This document shows, piece by piece, positions 53,757-64,000 of a stretch of 64,000 nt of DNA (the first letter of the stretch is position 1; every line of letters begins with the position of its first letter). The notes beneath the pieces were generated by a model. That model worked only from the letters and a program-made list of their open reading frames with translations. It did not search any database and was not told the DNA's origin. The stretch lies in assembly GCF_947172395.1 (NCBI RefSeq), contig NC_069098.1, positions 1,171,001 to 1,235,000 on the forward strand. Direction: 5' to 3'. Position numbers and translations under genes: made by a program. The DNA is from Bicyclus anynana (Eukaryota; Arthropoda; Insecta; Lepidoptera; Nymphalidae).

Positions 53757-53855
53757 GGCACCACGCGGCATCGTATTGGAACGCTAAATTGGATGGCGGT
53801 ACGACTTTGCTCTTATGGTGGTAGCTAGCGATAGCAAATACTTAGGCACAAGACC
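53757..53855 (-). mobile_element. Worn SINE B fragment
   Basis: 'caccacgcggcatcgtattg', 'acgctaaattggatggcggt' and 'tggtggtagctagcgatagc' resemble the SINE B body. Confidence 0.6.
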
Positions 53856-54221
53856 AGACTTTAGCCTATTTAGGAATTATAAATCCCAAATTGGCATCAA
53901 ACCAACGTAATAACCACAACATTAGAAACAGCGCCTGAGTAGTCTGAGGGATATGATTTTGAAATAACAGCGATAATCCAATTTTGGTGATACGTCTTTA
54001 AAATTGCTTCCATAGGGTGTCATTAAAAAAAAACGAATGTACCAAAATCAGGGGATAGAATTTGCTGTTGCAGTTACGTAACTATCATATAATATCCAAA
54101 AGGTAATCCAACATCGTTGGATAGCTGATGAATCAAAAAAATTTTTGACCTTTATTTTCCTGCATCTATGACTTTGCTTGCCCGGGCTTTGTCTGGGGAT
54201 TTCAAAGTAAGTATAGGTATA
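53856..54221. other. No recognised feature
   Basis: AT-rich DNA, nothing recognised. Confidence 0.45.
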
Positions 54222-54322
54222 GTTTGGGCCAGCGTGGTGGACTATTGGCCTAACCCCTCTCATTCTGAGAGAAGACTCGAGCTCGGCAGTGAGCCGAATA
54301 CGGGTTGATAACGATGACGATA
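54222..54322 (+). mobile_element. SINE A tail
   Basis: 'ggccagcgtggtggactatt', 'ctctcattctgagagaagac' and 'gagccgaatacgggttgata'. Only the last ~100 bases. Confidence 0.85.
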
Positions 54323-54677
54323 GGTAAGTATTGTACCAAGTACGTATTCACGTAAAACAAATACAATTTTTTTTTATAAACCAAAATATAAATAAATATA
54401 ATTATATTATAACTTAGCGGTTGTGAATGATGTCCGTTTAGCCATAGTTATTGTAATAACTCCGCATCCGTGTTTTGCGTCGAATATAGTTTATTATGAT
54501 GAATGCCTATTCTCAGAGCTGCATCTTGAATTATTGTGCAATGCCCGTCTGTCTGTTTATCATAATGTTTTAATGTAAATAGGTTACTTTACTAGAAAGT
54601 TCCCGCACTATGTACGAGTAGATATTTACTGCTACTGTAGTCTGTATAATGTAAATTGAATATCTAGTAAAATCGAA
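54323..54677. other. No recognised feature
   Basis: AT-rich DNA, nothing recognised. Confidence 0.45.
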
Positions 54678-54914
54678 AAGCGAAAGTTTGTGTGTAAAAT
54701 ATGTATGTTTGTTACTCTTTCACGCCAAAATTACATAGCCAATTTAACTGAAATTTGTAATGGAGATAGATTATGGATTAACACAAAGGCTTGGCTCCGC
54801 GGGAAACCTGGATTTTTGCGGGATAAAAGCATTTTGTTCTGGTAACATCCAGGACTCTCGCGGAATTTGTGAAAACAGAATTTCACGCAAATGGAGTTCC
54901 GGGCGTCCTCTAGT
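54678..54914 (+). mobile_element. Helitron-like element
   Basis: It begins near 'aaaagcgaaagtttgtgtgt', holds 'ggattaacacaaaggcttgg' and ends 'gttccgggcgtcctctagt'. It carries an extra ~25 bases ('gcattttgttctggtaacat'). Confidence 0.8.
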
Positions 54915-54929
54915 TTATCCCAAAATAAT

Positions 54930-54985
54930 AACCAACATAGACCCGAATTAAGATCCTCCTCCTTTTTTGAAGTCGGTTAATAAAA
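54930..54985 (+). mobile_element. End fragment of the TTAACCGACTTC family
   Basis: 'agatcctcctccttttttga' and 'agtcggttaataaaataaat'. It is a solo end immediately after the Helitron. Confidence 0.55.
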
Positions 54986-55890
54986 TAAATGACAATGGAA
55001 AGCGTTACTTTATTTAATGGAGGATTCATGACATGAGAATGTCAAAAGCTCATCATTAAGCCCGTCTCTCTGGCTGTCTCTTTAGAAGAGTGGATTTGAA
55101 GGATCATACACGCTACTGCAAAGTAGTTAGTTAGTCTTAGGGTGATAATGAATGACTGTGTTATGGTTTGATGTTAATGGAAATGACTAGAACCTACAAC
55201 TGAACATGTTTTCTGAGCCACGAGGTAACACCACCGTCTTTTTTTATTCTTTACAAGTTAGCCCTTGACTGCAATCTCGCCTGATGTGAAGTGAAGTTCC
55301 CACCAACCAAATAGCCTCCCAAAAGCCGTCTCCGCAAACTCTGGGTTATCTATTGAAAGTTACATAGAAGAAAGAATAAGTCTCTATTTTACAGCCCTAC
55401 CCAAGGCTCGAAGGCTCCTCATGATCCAAAGAGCGTGGGAAAAGCCTACTAACAATTTAATACTAAGAACATTTCAATTAGTAATATCTTTAAGTATTTC
55501 GCGAAAAAATAGCACCAACACTTTGTATGTACAAGCAGAGCTCAGTTACAAAAGGAAAAGTATATACATGTCCTAACAATTTTCAAGTCTTATTTCTTCC
55601 TGTAGTATTCTCGTAAAGGATTTTTCCGAGAATTTTAGTAAACAAGGATAATGGGAAGTTTCCCGTTACCAAAAGAGTTGTCAACCCTAAGTAAGGGCTA
55701 ATTTACACTGTACAAGCAGACCAATTTAAATATAAAACTGTGTGACACAGTTTTCATAGAAAAGTATAATATAAAAAGTAACGAATTTGTGGTGTCTTTG
55801 CTTGTGTACTACTTTGCTTACTACCAACCTATGAAAAATATTTTGGTATAAGAATTAAAATCTTATTCACAAGTCCTTCAACAAATAAAT
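54986..55890. other. AT-rich DNA with a SINE B tail
   Basis: A minus-strand SINE B tail fragment occurs at 55240-55310 ('ttctttacaagttagccctt'). The rest shows no gene or repeat. Confidence 0.5.
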
Positions 55891-56102
55891 TCTACTAATA
55901 TTATAAACGCGAAAGTTTGTATGGATGTTTGTTACTCTTTGACGCCTCAACTACCGAACGGATTTGGCTGGTTTTGGAATGGTAATAGACTTTACTCTGG
56001 ATTAACACATAACCTACTATTTATCCCGGAAAAATTCATGGTTCCCGAAGGATTTGTGAAAAACTAAATTTCACGCCGACGAAGTCTAGGGCGTCCGCTA
56101 GT
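55891..56102 (+). mobile_element. Helitron-like element (complete)
   Basis: A 212-bp copy from TCTACTAATATTATAAACGC to 'gaagtctagggcgtccgctagt'. It contains 'ggatttggctggttttggaa' and the module 'ggattaacacataacctact'. It lies 17 bases upstream of the piggyBac-like element. Confidence 0.9.
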
Positions 56103-56775
56103 AAAGCTTTAATTTTTAACCCTTAATAAGGCAAGGGGAATATATTTCCCACCACGAACCATTTTACTTTTTTTCCATTTTTATATTAAAGATAGCCCAT
56201 AGAATTATCGCAAGCATACAGTACAGTTTCTTAGTAAACTGTGAACTAATTACCGTGCGACACTTAACAAAATATGGCGAACTTGAACTGATATATCAAT
56301 GTTAAAAGTGCAGTGACGTGAAAATAGTAAAAATAACGGACGTTTTCGGTAGATGTAAAGAAAAAAAAATCAAATTGTTCTACTAAAAATCCTGTAAGTA
56401 GATTATGATTTCTGTATTATGTAACATTACTATCATACTATATGTGTATATTGGTTTTACGTCTTTATTAGTGTTCTTTACCCTCAAATTGTTGAAATTT
56501 ATAAGTGGGAAAATAATTCCCATTGCCCGATTGCGTCTTGTTGATTTCTTATTCGGTATATATATATAAAATACTTAGTATGACTATGGGACAGAAAATA
56601 AAAATCTACTGAAAATAAAGCTAAAATTGAGGACATAGATTAATAAGGGACGTACATAATACTTTTGCTACCATATGTTCCTCTTCATATTATTCTTATC
56701 ATATTCTATAGCTATTTCTGAAATTTTGGATATTTATTTCTAGATTTATAGACATAAATAAGGAAAACAAGAAAG

Positions 56776-57057
56776 TTGAGCAGTGGCCAGCTGATTTTAA
56801 TCTACTTAAGCAAGAAAAGTCGGCTAATTTTGTCTAAAAATAAGGGTTCTAATTTCGGCGTACCAGATGAGATCCTTCTCCTCAATGTTGGGGTTTATCT
56901 TCCTGAGGAAGGCATATCTACCAAAAGATGTCGTTTCTATAGCACAAAGAAGGAAGAGAAGAGAACTAAAATATATAATATTTTAGTTCTTTTCTCTTCC
57001 TTCTTGCACTTGTCAAGTTGTACTTTTTCAAATTGTTTAAGAAACTCCTTCTCTTGA
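56776..57057 (+). pseudogene. Possible decayed piggyBac transposase C-terminus
   Basis: The 93-codon frame includes GISTKRCRFYSTKKEEKRTK, similar in layout to the Cys-rich C-terminus that follows the DDE domain in this superfamily. In the same or a shifted frame the Cys pair CTC (about 57006) follows. A 28-bp near-perfect inverted repeat (56947-56974 with 56978-57005) lies in the middle and scrambles the reading. No DDE catalytic residues are present. The assignment rests on the flanking TTAA repeats and the Cys layout. Confidence 0.45.
56947..57005. repeat. 28-bp hairpin with 3-base loop
   Basis: Arms 56947-56974 and 56978-57005 pair with one mismatch (loop ata). This arose inside the transposase remnant, probably by an inverted duplication of the adjacent ~28 bases. 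Confidence 0.92.
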
Positions 57058-58224
57058 AGAATAGTTTTTTTTTATATTTTTAATAAAGTTGTTTTCAAAT
57101 TAAGTGAGTAAATCTTTTTATAATAATATTTTTAAGTCGTTTTAGTTTAGTAATACAAACATACAAAAAATACTAAACCAACGAAGCCAGAGGCAAATAC
57201 TAGTATATAAATAACAACAAAAGTCCTGTAAAAGTTATAACCTAAACAGGCAAGGGGAATTATTTTCCCACTTTCAAATTCATTACACTGACATAATCGG
57301 GCAAAGGGAATATATTTCCCACTGAAAAATGGGGGTGTTCTCCCCTAATCCCCCTCTTTTTTAACTACTTTTTCGAAATCTACGGTATTGATTTCCTAAA
57401 ACCCACCCTAAATTTCATTCTAGCTATGACACAGGCTCGCGCCTTATTAAGGGTTAACTTATTTACGAGTACAAGTAGAATGTATATTTTGACCAAATTA
57501 TCCGAAATTAATTTACAAAAGAGAAAAGTTTCGGTCTAGATTACGCTATAATATTTGGTATATTTTGTAGCAAGATAATCTCTCCAAAATAGTCTGTAAT
57601 TAAGAATAGAGCGAATCATTAGTACAGACTACAATATAGATTAGCTGAACTAGACGGATCTCTTAGAAAGAACGAAAGATCTTTATTTTTAATTAATGCC
57701 ACATATTACATTCATAAATTCAAAATTATTTTAAAGCCTAACTGTCCATGCAAAAGAAGAATGCCCTACAATATGTGGCATAACCTAGAAAAAGGCCCCA
57801 ACTCTGCATTTTGCCACATTCTTCCAATGAAAAAAAAGTATGCAGCACTGATTTTCAGTTAAAACCCAGTTCAGGTGCCGCCACGTACACAGCTCAGCAT
57901 CCTATACTTACTGGCATACAGTAACACGTACAATGTAAACGCGCCACAAACATTCAAGTGCATGCAAATGAGATTCCAACCAACGAATACATTATGTGAT
58001 TCAATGGAAATCTATTCCAATTTGTTATGCGTTCCATTTTTTCCATTACTCCGATGTGATTGGCTGCAAACGTTGTTCGGGTTGCTTGTAAAGAAATTCG
58101 GTATTCAAGTAGTTGTTTATTACAGTATAACTTATTTTTGCAGTATGGATTGAAAATAAGGTTACAAGTAATCTTCTAAAAAACGAAAGGTCACCACGAA
58201 ATATCGAACTTACGTAAAAGGATG

Positions 58225-58646
58225 AAAGGAGATGGTCCAAAATTGTATGGAGCCCAGGTCCAGTCATTGTACCCTAGCGGAAATAAGAGAAAATATTTAT
58301 TTTAACTGTTTTTGATTATACAAATCTACGAATTTACTTTAATTCTTTCGAAATCATATTCATTATCTCCCAAGAAATGCAACACTAATACGGGTATTAA
58401 TGGCGGATTGATGACGTTTTTAATGCAGTAATTGATTTGACGTTTGCTATCAATTGTCATGTCATAGTTGCTTTAAAAGCGCCATCTTGATGACGGCGCC
58501 AACTCAAAAACTTGGGTTTTAATTTTATTATTTCTTTTTATTTAGTTACAGTTATTGACTTTAATAAATTTTAATAAGATCCTTGTATTTTTTTAATTAT
58601 AATGATACGGGATACAAGAGTGGACCTGAATTGGACCATCTCCTTT
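58225..58646. mobile_element. 422-bp inverted-repeat element
   Basis: Ends AAAGGAGATGGTCCAA (58225) and TTGGACCATCTCCTTT (58631-58646) are perfect 16-bp inverted repeats. Beyond them a second matching segment occurs ('aggtcca'). The interior holds a small palindromic 'ggcgcc' area (58478-58500). No target duplication is clear. Non-coding. Confidence 0.75.
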
Positions 58647-58694
58647 GGTAGTTTAAAGACGTCCGCCAACGGATCGTCCGTACGGATTTTGTGA

Positions 58695-58775
58695 AGGACG
58701 GATTTTGTGAGAGGGCCGGATTAAAATCTAAGTGCGGACGAAGTCGCGGGCGTGCTTTAGCTTAGGATAACGCTA
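58695..58775 (+). mobile_element. Helitron 3'-end remnant
   Basis: 'agtgcggacgaagtcgcggg' and 'cgtgctttagctta' match the CTAGT-type 3' end, with mutated terminus. Confidence 0.6.
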
Positions 58776-58924
58776 AGTTACCTTTTGTATTTTTATTTTG
58801 ATAACAAGTTAATTGGTTTTTAAGAGTCAAAATAGTAAAAGTCTTGTGACATGATTTCTCGTATTTCCCTAAAGAAAGAAGAAATATAATTATGGTTTAT
58901 AAATACCTTCGTATAGCTGTCGTG

Positions 58925-59110
58925 GTGGCACGTCGATTCTCTTTCTAAAACGCTAACGCTTCGAAAACTAGAAAATGTACGGGAATGACTGATCCGATCG
59001 ACAACTTGATCACCCGACAACGTGACCTGTCGATAGCAAATGTTATTCCTATACATTTTTGAATTATTGAAGCGTTTGCGATCGTAGAAAGAGAATCATC
59101 GACGTGCCAC
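58925..59110. mobile_element. 186-bp MITE with GTGGCACG ends
   Basis: Inverted ends GTGGCACGTCGATTCTCTTT and, opposite, GTGGCACGTCGATGATTCTC extend for about 55 bases at moderate identity. Another end of the same type lies at 49630. The target duplication is not clear. Overlapping frames here are shadows. Confidence 0.75.
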
Positions 59111-59754
59111 TTGGCTACAGGCCCAGGCTCTTTATTACCTCGGATTACTACACCATTCAAGCAAGGTCAACAACCGTGTCCCTAATTATTACAAATTAGG
59201 CATTATGAAGAACATTGTGTTAATTAAATCTCTATTCACAGGCAATACAGGCGCGATAACGCCTGTATTATGTAAGGCAAGGGAGGCTTTGTGCCCGAAC
59301 AACTTTACGTAATTAATTTAATTATTTAAACAATAGTTCACTTAGCTCGTCAACCAGTCAATTTAAATTAATATTTACAATCTTATAATACCTACAACTT
59401 TATTAGCGTGAATTTTTTTTAATCAATGTATCTAACTAGTTAGTTTAAATTAGTCCTTAATAATTGTCTTTAATAGTTTACGTAAAGTGTTGAACTGTGT
59501 GCGTGGCGGCACCTGAACTGGGTCCTAACTGAAAGTCAGTGCTGCATACTTTTTTTATTGAAAGTATGCGGCAAAATGCTGAGTTGGGGCCTTTTTCTAG
59601 GTTGTGCCACATATTACAGGGCATTCTCTAGTGCTCCACTCTTTGAGTGGACAGTTAAGCCATAATATGTTATAATTTAAATTTAATGTGATATGTGGCA
59701 TTACTTAAAAATAAATATCTTTTCTTTCTTCTCATCTTTCTTTCTTTCAAATCA

Positions 59755-59940
59755 TCAAAATCATCAGTTTTCGCAAATCTCGGGAAACCATGATTTTTTT
59801 TGGGATAAAAAGTAGCCTATTCTTTAAATCGGAGTAAAATCAATTTCCGTTCAAAATTTCAGCCAAATCGCTTCAGTAGTAGCGGTGTTAAACAGTAGCA
59901 AACATCCACGATTAGTCTTTCAAATCCACCTTTATAGTAA
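59755..59940 (-). mobile_element. Helitron-like copy
   Basis: It holds 'aaatctcgggaaaccatga', 'gggataaaaagtagcctatt' and 'ccaaatcgcttcagtagtag'. The CTAGT end is not preserved. Confidence 0.65.
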
Positions 59941-60489
59941 CCTGAGCTATACACCAGAAACAGTCTAATATGACTCTAGGTAATAGTCAAAGATGATAAA
60001 TAATAAAAGTGAAATATAAATAATAGGTACAGTATCTAGTGTCATAGTTACTATTATTTCACATAGTTAGATATTATTCTGTAATGTTCACAAACACACT
60101 AGTGATTTACTTAATCACTAATTTGTTCACTCAATTAATTACTTTCACTTAATTGTGTGCTGTATCTACTTAGTACCCGATTGCTATCGCTGTAATACTA
60201 AACTGAGCCCGACTATCACGAGAGGCTTATATTTATAGACTAGTCAATACAATAGTTGGTATATTGACGTGTTCGTCACGTGTCACAGACTGTATCCGGC
60301 TGTTAGAATATTGATAACATCCGGTAACAACATTGTATTCTTTCATGTCAACAGTCTGTAGGCTGTTGACATGCAGTCTTACATACAGAATCCAAAACCA
60401 TTTTTTTTAATAAAATGTTTTTTTTTTAATAAAGTATATACCTACCTACAGATAAACATAACAGCTAACGACAAAATATAGTCGGTGTA
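59941..60489. other. AT-rich DNA with one hairpin
   Basis: A perfect 11-bp inverted repeat occurs at 60344-60354 / 60363-60373 (catgtcaacag). No gene or repeat family is recognised. Confidence 0.5.
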
Positions 60490-60550
60490 CATGCGTAAAA
60501 AAAATACCGACCGAATTGAGAACCTCCTCCTTTTTGAAGTCGGTTAAAAA
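60490..60550 (+). mobile_element. End fragment of the TTAACCGACTTC family
   Basis: 'gaattgagaacctcctcctt' and 'tgaagtcggttaaaaaagtc'. Compare the right end of the nested element at 39000-39026. Confidence 0.65.
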
Positions 60551-61251
60551 AGTCAACTCAAACACAGAGCTGTCAAGTCCAAAAGCTCCTGAAAAGAGAG
60601 AGCATTGAAAACCGTTCAATGTTTCCTGAACTCGGATTCAAACAAAGCTAGGTACGTATCCCATTCCCTTTCGACACGGGCATCGCTTCAGGGCGGCCGT
60701 CAAAGGCCTTGTGTAGCTGTAATCAGGCTTTTTTTGGCAATTCGAGCCCTAAAAAAAAGCCTCGGACCGCCCGAGGGGTCCTCCAATTAAATGTAAACAT
60801 GATAGGTACTTTATTTTATTTTTCCTCGCCCTCTGCTCAAATGTTATTTCGAATTAGGAGTAGAAAGTTTCGATGTTTTTTCGTAGGTTTGTAAATATTT
60901 TCATAACAACGCGTTATTATAAATAAAAAATGTGGTTATAAATGTATTTAAAAAAAAACTTTTTTCTATTATCACGTGTTATAGCTTGGCAATTTCATTC
61001 GTAACACTCGCAATGGTCCACGCGAGCCGGGGGGCGTGTAGCGATGAATGAAAAACCCACGACTGATGCACCTCACTTCCCCGCACGCACAATGTCACAC
61101 TCGCGCAGTCTTGCCCCCGTCGCCCGCATATCATGGGAGTGTCATCGACGAACTTGCCAGACTAAAGACATGTATCATCAAAGAGTTTAAGCCAAGACCA
61201 AGGGCCCAAATCAGTTGGTTTATAGTTTGACATATTAAATAATGACAGCTG
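60551..61251. other. Mixed DNA, no gene recognised
   Basis: It contains a hairpin 'aggcttttttt' / 'aaaaaaagcct' (60726-60762) followed by a second small one ('ctcggaccgcccgag'). A CpG-rich patch lies at 61020-61130. Two overlapping frames (60605, 60709) show no domain. Confidence 0.45.
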
Positions 61252-61462
61252 TTTTTTTTATTCTTTACAAGTTAGCCCTTGACTATAATCTCACTTAATG
61301 GTAAGTGATGATGTAATCTAAAATGGAAACGGGCTAACTTGTTAGGAGGGGGACGAAAACCCACACCCCTTTCGGTTTCTACCCGGCAACGTACCGGAAC
61401 GCTAAATCGCTTGGCGACCAGCCAGAACTAGACCAATTAAGAAAACCTCAATACGCCCTACA
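61252..61462 (-). mobile_element. SINE B, head truncated
   Basis: 'ttattctttacaagttagcc', 'gggctaacttgttaggaggg', 'cccctttcggtttctacccg', then 'aactagaccaattaagaaaa'. The tail T run is at 61252-61260. Confidence 0.88.
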
Positions 61463-63248
61463 ATACATTTTTTAAGCATAACCTTAATAACAAAATAATG
61501 AATCTGTTTGAATTTGAAACAAGCGTTACCAAATTTATTTATAAACCATTTTACAAAGAAACAATCTTCAAGTAACTTGGCCGAATTAAACCACGATAAC
61601 TATAGAAAAACACTCGAATTTTACGGCCAATCATAACTCTTCCACATCAAAAGTCAAAACAATATCATAACAATAACCAATCTCCGTGAAATATCTGGAA
61701 AAGCTCTCCAGCGCGAAGTGTTTCATCAGCAAAATAAATAGACGTTTTCTTTTTACATTGCGTTTCTGTACACATAAACAAATCAGAGGCAATGGTTTTG
61801 GGTTTTGAGAAATAAGAGCCCTTACACACTAGCGTTTCAGTAAGTATTGTAAGTTTTTGCAGTAAGTTATAAAGAATTGATACAATCGATACGAAGCTAA
61901 AACTAAGCTTTGAGTGTTGTGGCAACGCAATTCGAACTTACATATATCTGGAAAAAATAAATAAAAAAAAAATACATCTGGGGATGTCCAACTCTAATAA
62001 CATAATCATGAGTTCTAAGATAATGTCACAACGACGACGAAGGTAGGCTAGCAAATTATGGTGCAATCACCATAAATTATTAAACTATCGACTTGTAGGA
62101 CAAGAGACTGAATGAATAACATATTGACTTTGACTAATAAAATCTGAATAATTTGTTAATTGCTTAGAAAAATATTATACAAAGATAAATATAAAATAAT
62201 ATACTCTGCTTAAGGAGCTCTGTTTTCATAGTTTACTGCCTTCTGTATAATGTTACCGTTAAATTGTAAAACACGTTAGTTTATAATCTCACTCGTGATA
62301 TTATAATCTGCCGTCCTATTGTGAACTGAAAATACTGACTAAAGTTACTATCGGAACACTAACGATTGACTCAAAATTGTACTTGGCGGTAATCTCGTAA
62401 GCAAGGTACAAGTATTTTGAAAAAAAAAATATTAAACCATGTGAAATAAATAAAATAATCAATGTATATAAAATATTAAACAATAAACCACATTCAATTT
62501 TAATTCATATAAACATTTAGATACATATTTTATATAGGTATTCATTTTCTGAGATCGTAAATATCCACTAAAACAATCAACACCCGTACTCTTGTATATG
62601 AAACAGACTTGCATTGGCACTGTTGTAAACAATCACATTGCCGGATTGGGCGATTTTATAAATTACGTAGTGTACGTACGTCGGAGTGAAACGAACCACT
62701 CGCTCAGTGTAAACAAGTTGGATTTGGTGTCCATTAGAGATGAAGAGATATAGATTGTTTTACTGATTGCTACTCAACTATTTTTTCACGCAACTAACGG
62801 GAAAATGGTCTACGTGTCAACCAAACCTATGTTGGACCACAGAATATAAAGTTGGACAAGGAGTTTCATAACTTATGATGCTTGCCCTAGTTAAAAGCCT
62901 TGTGCACGCCACTAAGTACAATATAATCTACCTGTGCAACTGTATACAAAAACATATATTTATTTATTTAAATATAAATATTGCGGAGGCGCCGGGTGGA
63001 AAAGTTAATGTAACGCGTACGCAAACGCGGTAATGGAACGTGAAAAACTTAATCAGTGAAATGGGGATTTTAAATTAAAATTCAATTTACAAATTGAGGA
63101 AATCCTTTACCACGAAAAACAAGGGAAATGGGATGCAAATGTTTTACATGATAACACTGAACGTTAATTATATTTACATTTACCTACTTAGATTTAACAA
63201 TCCATAAGTATTTTGTAAATAGTTTTTAGTCCGTAATAATTTGTAAGA
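61463..63248. other. AT-rich stretch, nothing recognised
   Basis: The longest repeat-poor stretch of the window. An 86-codon minus-strand frame (61665-61925) has no domain. 'ccctagttaaaagccttgtg' at 62888 recurs at 26225. Confidence 0.5.
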
Positions 63249-63418
63249 GTAGTCTCGCAGTTTCACACGTGTCCCCTTTTCTGTAGGAATACGGGGATAA
63301 AACTAAGCTTATATTATTCGCTGATAATGTAGCTTCCATAGGTAGAAGAATTTTTGAAATCAATTCAGTGGTTCAGCCGTGAAATCGAAACAAACAAACA
63401 AACTCATTTTTAATATTA
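63249..63418 (-). mobile_element. Helitron-like copy
   Basis: 'tagtctcgcagtttcacacg', 'ggaatacggggataaaacta' and 'caattcagtggttcagccgt'. The 5' side ends near 'tttttaatattattcagg'. Confidence 0.7.
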
Positions 63419-63892
63419 TTCAGGATCTAAACAGTTCAAAGAGAGCTAGTAATCTCATTCGATTTGCCTAAGATAACCGCAGCTTCATTTGAAGATTAGC
63501 TCGCTGAGTCAACCGAACAAAGGAGTTAAAAGATGTATTCAGTAAGCTTAATGATCTAAATCAGAGACAGCTCTTTGGATCAAATTACCCGCACTCATTG
63601 ACTCTTTGGAAATTACCCGCATTCATTCAGAACTTCTTACAATTTATTTGATTTCCTTCAGAAAACTATGAAGAATTGAAAATAATATCTACACCTATTT
63701 GTTTTTTCTTGCACAATCGCGACCTACTCAAATCTGAACTTACTTTTAAAAGAAGCCCTCAATAAACTGAGAAAATAGTCGTATATTTATAATATGCACG
63801 ATAGCTCATCCTTTAAACAAAAAGTAGGTATAAAAGACTGTTTAAAGATTAAAAAATTCTTTAGCATCGTTCAAAGCCGATATACTGATTTA

Positions 63893-64000
63893 TCCCAGGT
63901 TAGACCAGAAAAGTACGTAATTGGGATTTTTCTTCAATAAAATAACCTGGAGTTGGAAGTTGCCGTCGATACACCCCGTGTCTTGGAGAGCATTCAAAGC
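63893..64000 (+). mobile_element. SINE C fragment at the window edge
   Basis: 'aattgggatttttcttca', 'ctggagttggaagttgccgt' and 'caccccgtgtcttggagag' follow the SINE C body at 7058-7150. It continues beyond the window. Confidence 0.65.

Larger units (their letters stand above)
56120..57453. mobile_element. piggyBac-like element (1,334 bp), TTAA duplication
   Basis: Perfect 13-bp terminal inverted repeats CCCTTAATAAGGC (56120-56132 and 57441-57453) are flanked by TTAA (56116-56119, 57454-57457), the hallmark of the piggyBac superfamily. Subterminal copies of a palindromic word GGGAATATATTTCCC or GGGAATTATTTTCCC sit near both ends (56136, 57254, 57306), with an inverted variant at 56507. The interior holds only a decayed transposase end (56776-57057), so this copy is non-autonomous. 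The subterminal words may be transposase-binding sites, by analogy with other piggyBac elements. Confidence 0.9.
57665..59727. mobile_element. 2-kb foldback element with ~240-bp arms
   Basis: The left arm (57665-57902) and right arm (59488-59727) are inverted copies of about 80 percent by eye: 'aacctagaaaaaggcc', 'agtatgcagcactga' and 'cagttcaggtgccgccac' occur in both. The interior of 1.6 kb holds two smaller inverted-repeat elements (58225-58646, 58925-59110) and a Helitron remnant (58695-58775). A coding-like residue run, NMWHNLEKGPNSAFC, is seen in the left arm, so the arms may derive from a gene or retroelement end. No target duplication found. Confidence 0.7.

Noticed and set aside
56776..57057. 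A working host gene in the piggyBac interval
   Set aside because: It is short, lacks catalytic residues, and contains an inverted duplication. It lies between TTAA-flanked transposon ends.

Overview
This 64-kb window is AT-rich eukaryotic DNA that reads as a gene-free, or nearly gene-free, stretch of a lepidopteran (moth or butterfly) genome. The assignment rests on the repeat content: many short Helitron-type elements of the Lep1 kind (5' ends like TACTAATATTATAAA, 3' ends like GGGCGTCCGCTAGT or GCGGCGTCAGCTAGT), several tRNA-derived SINE families, Jockey/CR1-like and RTE-like LINEs with short simple-repeat tails, and a piggyBac-like element with TTAA duplications. No host protein could be recognised. 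The only long reading frames are LINE reverse transcriptases. The species cannot be told from the sequence.

Layout. 1-16 kb: AT-rich DNA with SINE and Helitron fragments, a TTA-flanked MITE (6.2 kb), two related TA-flanked MITEs (13 kb), a foldback/tandem repeat (5.3-5.6 kb) and a full-length SINE (14.2 kb). 16.5-19.9 kb: LINE A on the minus strand, with an ORF1 remnant, an endonuclease and a long reverse transcriptase, broken only by two small duplications. 20-23 kb: an RTE remnant and LINE B. 24-31 kb: SINE-A copies with clear target-site duplications, one paired with a related uninserted copy at 29.0 kb, an inverted Helitron pair, a GC-rich inverted-repeat element and an RTE tail. 35-40 kb: complete SINEs and a second copy of LINE A split by a nested 1.2-kb element. 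40-56 kb: mostly AT-rich DNA with old repeats, a hAT-type MITE with a perfect 8-bp duplication (46.5 kb) and a TTAA-type element inside a LINE tail (47.5 kb). 56.1-57.5 kb: a piggyBac-like element with a decayed transposase end. 57.7-59.7 kb: a 2-kb foldback structure with smaller elements inside. 60-64 kb: AT-rich DNA with few repeats.

Possible host signals are weak. They are a TATA/initiator-like pair on the minus strand near 1.12-1.16 kb, a possible 5'-UTR exon at 32.8 kb, a GC-rich candidate exon at 43.34-43.49 kb that ends ATG directly before GTGAGT, and a compact cluster of regulatory-looking motifs near 45.2 kb. These would fit the window lying in an intron or between genes. The elements do not form a pathway. 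The LINEs supply reverse transcriptase, which SINEs are known to borrow, and the MITE and Helitron copies are non-autonomous. I found no convincing undescribed system. The most informative items are the nested insertions and inverted structures listed as findings. Family names come from recognised motifs, and most ends of old repeats are accurate only to about 10-20 bases.
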